Shown: in pieces, positions 44,895-53,809 of the stretch
Layout: the number at the start of each line of letters is the position of its first letter
Numbering within the stretch: the first letter of the stretch is position 1
Source: JABJOR01 sp965603075
GTDB lineage: Bacteria; Pseudomonadota; Alphaproteobacteria; Rhodospirillales; Casp-alpha2
DNA: 64,000 nt
Direction: 5' to 3'
NCBI GenBank assembly: GCA_965603075.1
Contig: CBFDBO010000012.1
Span: forward strand, 13,867 to 77,866
Made by a program: the position numbers and the translations under genes
Notes under the pieces: model-generated
Seen by the model: the letters and a program-made list of their open reading frames with translations, nothing else
The model's database searches: none
Told to the model about the DNA's origin: nothing

Positions 44895-46784
44895 TTAGGG
44901 TAGGGTTTCTTCTTTGATGTAGTTTGCGGCGAGGAGGTAGAAAGAAATAGCCTTGTTGATAAGGTTTGATGCGACTGTATCGTCATTTGAAATCACGCTG
45001 CCATCAACACCTTGCACAACGCGGACTGTTTGCTGGGGACGTAATTCAACGATTTTATCATCCTCCATATAACCAACGGTTAGATAGTTTGCCATGAAAG
45101 CGCGTTGGTTCGTTCGGCCTTCATCCAAAATGTTTTGACCAAAAAACTTCGATTGATACGGTACGTTAAGCATCGCCAAAATGGTGGGCGCCACATCGAT
45201 GAGAGAGGCGGTACTGTCGACCCGGCCCGGTGTGACAAAGCCAGGGGCGTAAATCCACATGGGGATGCGGAAATTCTTTGGTGGTAAATCAATGCGTCCG
45301 CGTCCGCCGGATGTGTGGTCGGACACCAAAATAAACACCGTATTATCAAACCAAGGTTTATCGCGGGCTCGCTCAAGGAAATCGCCAATCGCCCAGTCGG
45401 TGTATTTAACCGCGCCCGCGCGACTGGTTTTCGAGGGGATATCGATACGACCTTCGGGATAGGTATAAGGCCGGTGATTACTGGTGGTCATGATATGGGC
45501 AAAAAACGGTTGGGAGGTCGCATCAATGGCATCAATGGTCTCTAAGGACAGGGTATACAAATCTTCGTCGGCAACACCCCAGATGGTTTCGTGGTGGATA
45601 TCGGCGTCGTCAATGTCGGTACGATCAAAGACCTCGTACCCATTACCAGAGAAAAAGTTATGCATATTATCAAAAAAGCTGTAACCGCCGTAAAGGTAGA
45701 CGCTTTTGTAGCCTTGATCATTAAGCACGGAACCCAACGATTGTAAGCCTTTGTTGCGGGTTCGTATGGGAACCGCGCGACCAGGGGTGGGGGGAAGGGA
45801 CAGCGTGATGGCTTCTAAACCCCGCACCGTACGCAGACCCGTGGCATAGAGGTCATGGAAACTGAGGGATTCTTTGACTAATCCGGATAAATTAGGGGTT
45901 AGACCTTCATGACCACCAAAGGCTTCCACATATTTTGATCCTAAACTCTCGATATTAATCAGCACAATATTGCGTTTAATGGCCGCCATATTGGGTGCAA
46001 TGGCGCGATCAACGCGGGTTCCATCACTGACGGAATAGGTTTCTGCAATGATGGGCTTCGATATACTTTCCGGGACCGTGGCGTAAAAAACAGGGTAGCT
46101 CAGATCATTATTGTTAAAGGCTCGAAACAAAGCGTAATGACCATTCCAAGCGAGCTCCCGCTCGACGGGTTTGCCCAGTAAGTTGTTGGGGCCATCTCCG
46201 ATAACAAAAAATGACATGAGGGGGAGCAAGCCAATGCCGACTGTACGTGTCAGGCGACCTTTGATTGCGGGGCTTTTCAAACCCGCCACGGCTAAATATT
46301 TACGACCGATGGTGGCGAGCACGACACCCGTTACCACAACGATCACAGCCAAGATGGCTTCCATGGGATATGATTGCCAGATATTGCCAAAGACTTCGCG
46401 GGTATAGACCAAATAATCCACCGCAATGAAGTTGAAACGGGAGGAAAACTCGTTCCAGAATAGAAACTCTGAGCCAACATTAAAGACCATACTACCGGCA
46501 AATCCGGCAAATAGTGCTGACGATAACCATTTATGGATGCTGCGTCCGCGTACCGAATTGGAACACGCTAATGCAATTATTGCAAAAGGGATCAACATCC
46601 ACGCAAGGGCCGCTACGTCATAAAGTAAACCAATGGAGAATATTTTTATAAGGGTAGTGAGGGATGTATAAACCTCTGCGTCCCCTTCAAATACCATCAG
46701 CATTATGCGAATGAGAAAGCTCATGCCAAGATAAAGTTTAGCAAAAATCCATATAGTATCGTAACGCGAACCAGCAGAAGTCAT
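44895..46784 (-). CDS. LTA-synthase-like sulfatase/phosphoglycerol transferase family protein
   Basis: 629 residues from the ATG at 46784, after AAAGGCC; a longer frame to 46895 overlaps the YciI gene and is rejected. Five N-terminal transmembrane helices (about 10-190) are followed by a periplasmic sulfatase-fold domain: NIVLINIESLGSKYV with the Glu metal site, ATGLRTVRGLEAIT with the catalytic Thr, and VSDHTSGGRG with metal Asp and His. LTA synthase makes glycerol-phosphate polymers in Gram-positives; in Gram-negatives relatives add phosphoglycerol or phosphoethanolamine to glycans such as periplasmic glucans. Substrate undetermined. Confidence 0.8.
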   Translation of the reverse strand: MTSAGSRYDTIWIFAKLYLGMSFLIRIMLMVFEGDAEVYTSLTTLIKIFSIGLLYDVAALAWMLIPFAIIALACSNSVRGRSIHKWLSSALFAGFAGSMVFNVGSEFLFWNEFSSRFNFIAVDYLVYTREVFGNIWQSYPMEAILAVIVVVTGVVLATIGRKYLAVAGLKSPAIKGRLTRTVGIGLLPLMSFFVIGDGPNNLLGKPVERELAWNGHYALFRAFNNNDLSYPVFYATVPESISKPIIAETYSVSDGTRVDRAIAPNMAAIKRNIVLINIESLGSKYVEAFGGHEGLTPNLSGLVKESLSFHDLYATGLRTVRGLEAITLSLPPTPGRAVPIRTRNKGLQSLGSVLNDQGYKSVYLYGGYSFFDNMHNFFSGNGYEVFDRTDIDDADIHHETIWGVADEDLYTLSLETIDAIDATSQPFFAHIMTTSNHRPYTYPEGRIDIPSKTSRAGAVKYTDWAIGDFLERARDKPWFDNTVFILVSDHTSGGRGRIDLPPKNFRIPMWIYAPGFVTPGRVDSTASLIDVAPTILAMLNVPYQSKFFGQNILDEGRTNQRAFMANYLTVGYMEDDKIVELRPQQTVRVVQGVDGSVISNDDTVASNLINKAISFYLLAANYIKEETLP

Positions 46785-46809
46785 AGATAAGGCCTTTAGA
46801 ATTACAGGT

Positions 46810-47097
46810 TTATAGAGCGGGAAGCACTTGTTTCCAAGCGTTGATAGATACGCTCTCGAAAAGGCCCGCTTTTGCGTAAGGATCTGCCGCGGCAAAGGCT
46901 TCGGCCTCTGACTTGTTATCGAAATCCAAGATCAGAATGCTGCCGACCATCGATGTTTCATCATCACCCAGCATAGGGCCAATAGCGTGGGCACGATGGG
47001 CGGCGTGCTCTTTTAGAAATTCCAGGTGCAGGGGGCGGTTGTCTGCGCGGATGGTGCCTGCATCTTTTCTATCATGGCAAACGATGGCGTATAACAT
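46810..47097 (-). CDS. YciI-family protein
   Basis: 95 residues from the ATG at 47097, after AAAAGGA; the longer frame to 47121 has no such signal. It reads MLYAIVCHDRKD, HLEFLKEHAAH, LDFDNKSEAEAFAAADPYAKAGLF, the YCII/ferredoxin-like dimeric barrel fold with conserved His-Asp pair. Its role is unknown; relatives include small dehydrochlorinases. It sits between gpsA and the sulfatase-like gene in the conserved alphaproteobacterial order. Confidence 0.85.
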   Translation of the reverse strand: MLYAIVCHDRKDAGTIRADNRPLHLEFLKEHAAHRAHAIGPMLGDDETSMVGSILILDFDNKSEAEAFAAADPYAKAGLFESVSINAWKQVLPAL

Positions 47098-47134
47098 GCG
47101 GTGTATCCTTTTAAAGGTCATTTAAAGAGTGTTT

Positions 47135-48139
47135 TTATGAATGTTCGCTTGTTACGGGACGGGCCAGTAATTCTGCGATGGTCGTATCAATATCTGCGCC
47201 AGCGTTCAAGACTTGATGCACGGCGTGACAGATGGGCATTTGAACATTTTGTTGCTCGGCTAATTGGCTCAGTGCTTGGGCGGAAAATACCCCTTCGGCA
47301 ACCGTAATTCGATTTTTGAGTATATCTTGTAAACTTTCGCCCTTACCCAAAGCGACCCCCAGCGAGAAATTGCGCGATTGCATGGCATTACAAGTTAACG
47401 TGAGATCGCCTATGCCGGACAAACCGCTAGATGTTTCACGCACGCCCCCCATGGCAATACCCAACCGAATAATTTCGGCGAGCCCGCGTGTGATCAATGC
47501 TGCGCGGGCATTATCGCCCAACCCCCGTCCTTCGCTGATACCACAGGCTATCGCCAAGACATTTTTGACCACGCCCCCGATTTCGGTCCCGATTACGTCC
47601 CCGGAACGGTATAATCTAAAATGGTTGGTGCTGAGCGCCTGACACAAGGCATCCTGTAATTCAGGGTCTTTTGTGGCAAGGGTCGCCGCCCCCGGCATTT
47701 TGCGGGCGACCTCCCCGGCAAATGTGGGGCCCGATAACACCGCAAGGGGCGCGTTTGGTAGGGTCTCGGCGCACACATCGTTCATGAATTTTAACGTGCC
47801 GCTTTCGATGCCTTTAGAGCATAAAATGGCGGGAACACCCGCACTCCATTGATCGGTTAAATTTTGGGTGACCTGTCTGACCACTTGCGCGGGCGTGACG
47901 ATTAACACCGCATCGGTCGCGATGGCCTCCGCGATGGTATTGGTGACTGTAATGTCGGCTTCCAACCTAACACCGGGCAGATAGGTTTCATTTATACGGG
48001 TTTGTTGCAAATCACTTGCCAGTTGCGGGTTGTGTTCCCAAAGCGTGACGGTATTGCCGGCGCGTGCAGCCACACAGGCCAAAGCCGTACCCCACGCTCC
48101 CGCGCCCAATACCCCAATTTTTTTAATGTCATTACTCAT
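47135..48139 (-). CDS. gpsA: glycerol-3-phosphate dehydrogenase [NAD(P)+]
   Basis: 334 residues from the ATG at 48139 (MSNDIKKIG), the usual N-terminus; the frame is open to 48175. GVLGAGAWGTALA binds NAD(P), with LCSKGIE, VLSGPTFAGEVA and EIGGVVKNVLAIACGI with the catalytic Lys. It reduces dihydroxyacetone phosphate to sn-glycerol 3-phosphate for phospholipid synthesis. It follows tsaD in the same direction and is followed by YciI. Confidence 0.95.
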   Translation of the reverse strand: MSNDIKKIGVLGAGAWGTALACVAARAGNTVTLWEHNPQLASDLQQTRINETYLPGVRLEADITVTNTIAEAIATDAVLIVTPAQVVRQVTQNLTDQWSAGVPAILCSKGIESGTLKFMNDVCAETLPNAPLAVLSGPTFAGEVARKMPGAATLATKDPELQDALCQALSTNHFRLYRSGDVIGTEIGGVVKNVLAIACGISEGRGLGDNARAALITRGLAEIIRLGIAMGGVRETSSGLSGIGDLTLTCNAMQSRNFSLGVALGKGESLQDILKNRITVAEGVFSAQALSQLAEQQNVQMPICHAVHQVLNAGADIDTTIAELLARPVTSEHS

Positions 48140-48184
48140 GCGATCATATATGGGCGGTTGAGGCGTTTGGGTCAAGCATGCGGG

Positions 48185-49213
48185 TCACGCATGTGGATCA
48201 AGAGGCCAGCGGGGCCGAGGCTTGAAATCTAAGGGATCGGAATGCCCCAGCTTAAGATGTTCGATACCGGCCCACGCCACCATGGCGGCATTATCGGTAC
48301 ACAAATGTATCGGTGGCGCAACTAAGACCATTCCATGGTCATGGGTTAGTTGTTCTAACCGGTCGCGGAGATAGACGTTGGCGGCCACTCCGCCAGCGAC
48401 AACCAGAGTATTGCCATCCGGAAAATTGCTCTGAAATAACTCTATTGCGTTTTTGCAACGATCTGCGAGCGCGTCCCCGGCGGCGGCTTGGAAGCTGGCG
48501 CAAAGATCATTGACGTCCTGTTCTCGCAAATCACCGGGGGGTAGCTTTTCAACGGTTTGGCGAACAGCTGTTTTAAGTCCTGAGAAGGAAAAGTCACATC
48601 CCGGTCGGCCTTTCATGGGGCGCGGTAACGCAAATCGTTTGGGGTTGCCTAATGTGGCGGCGACTTCAACCGCCGGGCCACCGGGATAGCCTAACCCTAA
48701 CATTTTGGCGGTTTTATCAAAGGCTTCGCCGAGCGCGTCATCGACCGTGGTCCCTAATCGATGAAATTTTCCAACGCCTTCCACACTCAATAACTGGCAA
48801 TGACCGCCGGAGACCAATAACAATAGATACGGAAACGTAACGTCTGTGCCTAAGCGCACGGTCAGGGCGTGGGCTTCCAGATGATTGACCGCCACAAAGG
48901 GGATGTTCCGCGCCAGCGCGATGGCTTTGGCGGCCATCACACCAACCATGACCCCGCCGATCAAACCCGGTCCGCTGGTGGCGGCGACACCGTCCAGATC
49001 GGAGAAATCCATGCGGGCCTCGCTGAGCGCCTCGGCAATGATGCCGTCTAGATGGTCTAGGTGGGAGCGGGCGGCAATTTCGGGTACCACGCCGCCATAG
49101 GGGCGGTGCTCCTCAATCTGGCTGAGTACCACATTGGAATGAACCGTTCCGCCATCATCAATGATGGCGGCGGCGGTCTCGTCACAGCTTGTTTCAATAC
49201 CCAGAATATTCAT
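48185..49213 (-). CDS. tsaD: tRNA N6-adenosine threonylcarbamoyltransferase TsaD
   Basis: 342 residues. MNILGIETSCDETAAAI begins the ASKHA fold, NHLEAHA holds the HxxxH iron-binding motif, LLLVSGGHCQL and VAGGVAAN follow. With TsaB, TsaE and TsaC it makes t6A37 on ANN-decoding tRNAs. It diverges from hemC (95-bp gap) and is upstream of gpsA. Confidence 0.96.
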   Translation of the reverse strand: MNILGIETSCDETAAAIIDDGGTVHSNVVLSQIEEHRPYGGVVPEIAARSHLDHLDGIIAEALSEARMDFSDLDGVAATSGPGLIGGVMVGVMAAKAIALARNIPFVAVNHLEAHALTVRLGTDVTFPYLLLLVSGGHCQLLSVEGVGKFHRLGTTVDDALGEAFDKTAKMLGLGYPGGPAVEVAATLGNPKRFALPRPMKGRPGCDFSFSGLKTAVRQTVEKLPPGDLREQDVNDLCASFQAAAGDALADRCKNAIELFQSNFPDGNTLVVAGGVAANVYLRDRLEQLTHDHGMVLVAPPIHLCTDNAAMVAWAGIEHLKLGHSDPLDFKPRPRWPLDPHA

Positions 49214-49249
49214 CTATCGAGTTTCTCGGTCTCAGTTGTTGCAAAGCAC

Positions 49250-49277
49250 TTAACGCAGGGTCATAAACAGTTATAAT
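49250..49277 (+). promoter_or_regulatory. sigma70-like promoter for hemC
   Basis: TTAACG (49250-49255) and a perfect TATAAT (49272-49277) are separated by 16 nt. The hemC start GTG at 49309 lies 32 nt downstream, behind a TTGGAG ribosome site. Visual match only. Confidence 0.6.
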
Positions 49278-49308
49278 AACTATACAAGTTTAATTGGAGC
49301 GTCAAAGC

Positions 49309-50253
49309 GTGAGTATTAAAATCGGCACCCGCAGCAGCCCGCTAGCCTTAGCGCAAGCTTATGAAACCCGTGACCTGCTGGCTGCGTCATTTCCGGGCCA
49401 AAACGTAGAAATCGTCCCCATCACCACCACAGGCGATAAAGTACAAGATCGCCCGTTATCAGAAGTGGGCGGCAAGGGTGTGTTCACCAAAGAATTGGAC
49501 GACGCTCTATTTGATGGTCGCATCGATGTTGCGGCCCATTCCATGAAAGATGTTCCCACGTGGTTGCCGACGGGGATCGTCCTTGCGTGTATGTTCGAGC
49601 GTGAAGACGTTCGCGATGTATTGGTGTGCTCCAAATACAAAGATTTTTCTGAAATGCCAGCGGGCAGCGTCATCGGCACCACGTCGCTGCGCCGCCAATC
49701 ACAAATTCTTGCCAAGTTTCCGGATTTAAAAGTCGTGTTGTTTCGCGGCAACGTGCAAACCCGTTTGCGTAAATTAGCCGAGGGCGAAGCGGACGCGACG
49801 TTGCTTGCTTTGGCGGGCCTCAACCGATTGGAACGCACAGACGTGATCGCAAAAATTTTGGAACCAGAGGATCTGTTGCCTGCCGTGGGTCAAGGGGCCA
49901 TTGGGCTGGCCTGTCGTGAGAACGATAATGATTTGTTGGATATGTTAAAGCAATTAAACCACCAGCCAACATCCATCCGGGTGGGGGCCGAGCGGTCCAT
50001 GTTGGACGTGCTGGATGGATCGTGTAAGACCCCTATTGCGGGGCTGGCCGAACTATCAAATAACGGTGCAACCATCACAATTCGGGGAATGGTGGCCCAG
50101 GCGGACGGATCTGAAATCTGGCGCGCCGAGCGCAGCGGTCCAGTGGCGGACGCCGAAATATTGGCGCGCGCGGCTGGCGTAGAATTACGCCAAGCGGCGG
50201 GGGAAGAATTTTTTGCCAAGCTGGTTGCTTATAACGAGCTAAAACCCACTTAA
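49309..50253 (+). CDS. hemC: hydroxymethylbilane synthase
   Basis: 314 residues from the GTG at 49309 (MSIKIGTRSSPLALAQ), preferred because of GGAG upstream; TTG at 49294 would add five residues. TRSSPLALAQ, VAAHSMKDVPT with the catalytic Asp, GTTSLRRQSQ and RGNVQTRLRKL are characteristic. The dipyrromethane-binding Cys is in GSCKTPIAG (near 240). It polymerises four porphobilinogens to hydroxymethylbilane. It begins the hemC-hemD-mitofilin-like-hemY operon. Confidence 0.96.
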   Translation: MSIKIGTRSSPLALAQAYETRDLLAASFPGQNVEIVPITTTGDKVQDRPLSEVGGKGVFTKELDDALFDGRIDVAAHSMKDVPTWLPTGIVLACMFEREDVRDVLVCSKYKDFSEMPAGSVIGTTSLRRQSQILAKFPDLKVVLFRGNVQTRLRKLAEGEADATLLALAGLNRLERTDVIAKILEPEDLLPAVGQGAIGLACRENDNDLLDMLKQLNHQPTSIRVGAERSMLDVLDGSCKTPIAGLAELSNNGATITIRGMVAQADGSEIWRAERSGPVADAEILARAAGVELRQAAGEEFFAKLVAYNELKPT

Positions 50254-50275
50254 TTTTCAAAGGTATAAAAAATCT

Positions 50276-50995
50276 ATGCGCGTGTTGATCACCCGACCTA
50301 TGGAAGATGCCGAGCCGCTGGCTCGGTCATTAGCGGTTGGTGGTGTTGGCGCGATGATCGAACCCTTGTTGGAGATTAATTATCTGCAAGGGGCATTACC
50401 GGATTTAAGCAAAATGCAAGGGGTGTTGGCGACCAGCGCCAATGGCATTCGGGCGTTTTCTCGGGTTTCGGATAACCGCCATATAAAAATCTGGGCCGTT
50501 GGTGATGCAACCGCGCGGAGCGCGCGAGATGCGGGGTTTGACACTGTGATGAGTGCGGGGGGCGATGTTGATGCGTTGGCGGCTTTGGTCATTGCTCAAA
50601 CAAACCCGTCATTAGGACCGTTACTGCATGTGGCCGGCAGTCGATTGGCCGGTGATCTGGGGGCAATGTTAGAAGCGGCGGGTTTTGTCTATAACCGATC
50701 CGTGCTTTATGAAGCCCGCACCCTCACAGAATTGTCCCCCGGTTTATGTGATGCTTTTCAAGCAAACACCCTAGACGGTATTGTGTTATTTTCGCCGCGC
50801 ACCGCCAAAACTCTGGTGAGGTTAATTGAAAAACACGGTTTGGCGGCGCAGTTGTCCAAGGTTACCGTGTTCTGTTTGAGCAAAGCGGTGGCACAAAAGG
50901 TTGAGGCTTTAGATTGGAAAAAAGTCATTATCGCGACTATTCCACAAGAAGATGCCCTTATTGACACTATTTTTAGTACAGCGACGCAAAGTTAA
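50276..50995 (+). CDS. hemD: uroporphyrinogen-III synthase
   Basis: 239 residues, 22 bp after hemC. The family is poorly conserved; it reads VLITRPMEDAEPLARSL at the start, VLATSANGIRAF, WAVGDATARSARDAGF, and IVLFSPRTAKTLVRLI, the hallmarks of the bilobal HemD fold. It closes and inverts ring D of hydroxymethylbilane to uroporphyrinogen III. Support comes largely from position after hemC. Confidence 0.9.
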   Translation: MRVLITRPMEDAEPLARSLAVGGVGAMIEPLLEINYLQGALPDLSKMQGVLATSANGIRAFSRVSDNRHIKIWAVGDATARSARDAGFDTVMSAGGDVDALAALVIAQTNPSLGPLLHVAGSRLAGDLGAMLEAAGFVYNRSVLYEARTLTELSPGLCDAFQANTLDGIVLFSPRTAKTLVRLIEKHGLAAQLSKVTVFCLSKAVAQKVEALDWKKVIIATIPQEDALIDTIFSTATQS

Positions 50996-51040
50996 ATTAT
51001 ACTGTTATCCCGAACCGCCCGACTTCATAAGTAGAGTAGA

Positions 51041-52360
51041 ATGACAAGCAAACCGAAAAAGACTAAAACAACAGCTGATAAAACGGCTAAAGCCGTTAAG
51101 GACAAGAAGGAAAAATCCGCAAAGGTTACGGATGGAGCCGCCGTTGAAAATGAAGCGCCTTCCCACCTTGACGAATACCTTCGAGAAACGGGTGTGGATC
51201 AACAGACCAAATCATATGGTCCGTTTGCCGGGGTTCTAATAACCATATTAATCTTTGTCGGCTTGATCGCCGGGGCGGGCGTATCGCGGGAAGTGTGGTG
51301 GCCGTATTTTGAAGATATGCTGCCCCGTTCGTCGTTTGAAAGCGATCCGCGCGTTGCCTTACTACAGGACCGGGTCAAAGAGCTAGAAACCAATCAACAA
51401 ATTAAAGACGCTACGTCAAAACAAGAAATGGCAGCATTTCAAGATTTAGAAAAAGAACGCACCCGTATTAGCTTGGCCCTCGCTGTGGCCCTTGATCGGT
51501 TAGAAAGCGTTGAGCAATCGGTTAAAAACGTTGAAAAAATGGCCGTTGCCGTTTCGAGTAATAAGGCCAGCGATCAAGCCAAGTCGGCAATCGCGGAATT
51601 ATCCATCCGGTTGAATGCTATGGAAAGCCAAAGCAAAACGGGTGATGGAATTGGAACGGGTGTGAACGGGGAAGTGCTCGCTAATATTTCAAAACGGGTT
51701 GAAGAGCTCGAAACCGTCAATATGGAAACCAGCCAACATAGTGGCATGGACACGGTCTATAGCGATAATATCGTTCAAGCGTCCACGCTTGTTCTGGCCG
51801 TGGGTCAGCTTCGTTCTGTGGTGCGGGAGGGCCGCGCCTATAACGCGGAGATGGCGGCGGTCTTGGCTAATATTGAAACAAGTCCCGGCATTGATGTTTC
51901 TCATGCACTGGACGTGCTATCGAGCCGCGCCACTTTGGGTGTTAAACAAATGAACGCTCTTCGGGTGTCATTTGAATCCGCCATATTGCAAGCCGTCAGA
52001 GCGGAAAGCAAAACCGAGGATAGCGGTGATGGTGCTGATAATGGGAATAATACAGGCTGGGTAAACGATGTACTGAATAAATTAAAAGGCTTGGTTAGCA
52101 TTCGCAAAATCGATGGCCTCACCGGGATCACCACCGTTGACGCCCGCATTAGCCGCGCTCAATCAAGTATGAGTGCAGGTGATTTGATCACCGTTATTGG
52201 TGTTATTGAGGCCTTGGATGGCCCGGCTGTTGATGCCTTTGCAAACTGGTTACAAGACGCGCAAACTTTTGTGGCTATTGAAAAGGCTTTGGATGATTTA
52301 TACGGTCATGTGATTGGTAAATTGACCAACGTTCAAGGCCAAAATCAGGATCAAGGTTGA
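51041..52360 (+). CDS. mitofilin-like (COG4223) inner-membrane protein
   Basis: 439 residues. The first about 60 residues are Lys/Ala-rich and disordered, one transmembrane helix lies about 64-85 (GVLITILIFVGLIAGAGV), and a long coiled-coil region follows (about 105-250). The C-terminal about 150 residues are helical, with the mitofilin signature region (SAGDLITVIGVIEALDGPA). Relatives of mitochondrial Mic60 in alphaproteobacteria are encoded between hemD and hemY, as here, and shape intracytoplasmic or inner membranes; that role is known for some species only. Confidence 0.85.
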   Translation: MTSKPKKTKTTADKTAKAVKDKKEKSAKVTDGAAVENEAPSHLDEYLRETGVDQQTKSYGPFAGVLITILIFVGLIAGAGVSREVWWPYFEDMLPRSSFESDPRVALLQDRVKELETNQQIKDATSKQEMAAFQDLEKERTRISLALAVALDRLESVEQSVKNVEKMAVAVSSNKASDQAKSAIAELSIRLNAMESQSKTGDGIGTGVNGEVLANISKRVEELETVNMETSQHSGMDTVYSDNIVQASTLVLAVGQLRSVVREGRAYNAEMAAVLANIETSPGIDVSHALDVLSSRATLGVKQMNALRVSFESAILQAVRAESKTEDSGDGADNGNNTGWVNDVLNKLKGLVSIRKIDGLTGITTVDARISRAQSSMSAGDLITVIGVIEALDGPAVDAFANWLQDAQTFVAIEKALDDLYGHVIGKLTNVQGQNQDQG

Positions 52361-52364
52361 TAAG

Positions 52365-53795
52365 ATGTTAAGCGCCCTTCGTTATTTCATCATCATCGCC
52401 CTTCTTGCTTTTGCCGCGGTCTGGTTGGCTGAAAAACCGGGTTCTGTTTCGCTTGAATGGGCGGGGTATCAGGTTGAAACGTCGTTTGGTGTGTTGGCCG
52501 TCGCCGTTGGTGCCGTCGCGGTTCTCAGCGCGCTTTCCTATCGATTATGGTTGTTCATCATGCGGGCGCCGGGATCGGTGCGGGGGGCGTGGCGCTCCAA
52601 CCGCCGCAATAAAGGGTTTCAAGCCCTGACCAAGGGCATGGTGGCCGTCGCCGCCGGCGACGCGGAAGAAGCCAAGCGACAGGCCAAGCGGGCAGAAGGG
52701 ATTTTAAGTGATCCGCCGCTGACGATGTTGCTATCGGCCCAAGCCGCGCAGTTAAGTGGTGATGAACGCGCTGCCGAACGGTTTTTTAAGGCCATGACCG
52801 ATAATCATGAAACAGAATTTCTGGGCCTACGCGGATTACTTAATCAAGCAATGGCTCGGGGTGATAGCGATGATGCCATCGCCCTTGCCCGTCGCGCTCA
52901 CCGTTTGAAGCCCAACAGCGAATGGGTATCAAAGAGCTTGTTTGAGTTGCAAACTCGATCAGGTCAGTGGTTGGATGCCAGCGTGACCACGCGAGAAGCC
53001 AGCCGCAACAAACAACTGAGCTCTGATGTAAGTCACCGCCGCCAAGCCGTGCTTGCCTATCAATTATCCATGCAGGCAGAGGCTCGGGGCGATCAGGAAG
53101 AAGCCCTAAAACAAGCCCGCGCCGCTTTGGATCAAGACAGCACATTTTTACCCGCCATATTGGGCGCGGCCCATTTGTGGAATGACTTGGGTAAATTACG
53201 CAAAGCAAGCGCCTTGATTGAAAAGGTTTGGGCCAAATCACCTCACCCGGATTTGGTTACGCCTTATATTAATTCCCGGGCGGTGAGCAAGCCCTTGGAA
53301 ATTGTCAAAGCCATTGAACGACTAATCGGATTTAATAAAGGCCATATTGAAAGCGATCTGGCACTGGCGCGGGTGGCGTTAGATGCCGATCTGTGGGGGC
53401 AAGCCCGTGCTGATTTGGAAACGGCAATCGAGAAGGCCCCTTCAGCGAGGGTCTTTCGCATTATGGCAGAATTGGAAGAAGCGGAACATAACGATTTGAA
53501 CGCCAGCCGTGTCTGGTTGGTCAAAGCCGCCAATAGTGACCCCGATCCTGCTTATGTATGCGCTCATTGCGGCGATACAGTGCGTCACTGGGTTGGGATT
53601 TGCGAAAGTTGCCAAAGCTTTGATGCCTACGAATGGCGCGTCCCACCCCATGTGGTCGCACCCATCGCATTATTAGCCAGTCAAGATTCTGAAGCGCAAG
53701 ACGTCATCGATAAAGCTCAGGCGCAAAACATGGTCATTGAGCATGATGTTGGCAAAGCAGAGGAAGGTAGGCTCAAGCCATTTTCAACTTCTTAA
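52365..53795 (+). CDS. hemY: HemY-like TPR protein
   Basis: 476 residues, 4 bp after the mitofilin-like gene. Two N-terminal transmembrane helices (about 5-20 and 40-60) are followed by TPR-type helices (about 90-400). Near the C-terminus is a CAHCG...CESC zinc-ribbon-like pair of Cys pairs. This is the alphaproteobacterial HemY/HemY_N type, linked to protoheme formation by gene position; it differs from the Bacillus protoporphyrinogen oxidase with the same name. Its molecular role is uncertain. Confidence 0.8.
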   Translation: MLSALRYFIIIALLAFAAVWLAEKPGSVSLEWAGYQVETSFGVLAVAVGAVAVLSALSYRLWLFIMRAPGSVRGAWRSNRRNKGFQALTKGMVAVAAGDAEEAKRQAKRAEGILSDPPLTMLLSAQAAQLSGDERAAERFFKAMTDNHETEFLGLRGLLNQAMARGDSDDAIALARRAHRLKPNSEWVSKSLFELQTRSGQWLDASVTTREASRNKQLSSDVSHRRQAVLAYQLSMQAEARGDQEEALKQARAALDQDSTFLPAILGAAHLWNDLGKLRKASALIEKVWAKSPHPDLVTPYINSRAVSKPLEIVKAIERLIGFNKGHIESDLALARVALDADLWGQARADLETAIEKAPSARVFRIMAELEEAEHNDLNASRVWLVKAANSDPDPAYVCAHCGDTVRHWVGICESCQSFDAYEWRVPPHVVAPIALLASQDSEAQDVIDKAQAQNMVIEHDVGKAEEGRLKPFSTS

Positions 53796-53809
53796 GTACG
53801 AATTGGGCG

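Noticed and set aside
49359..49838. 159-codon minus-strand frame
   Set aside because: Opposite hemC, which is confidently coding; no recognisable motif.
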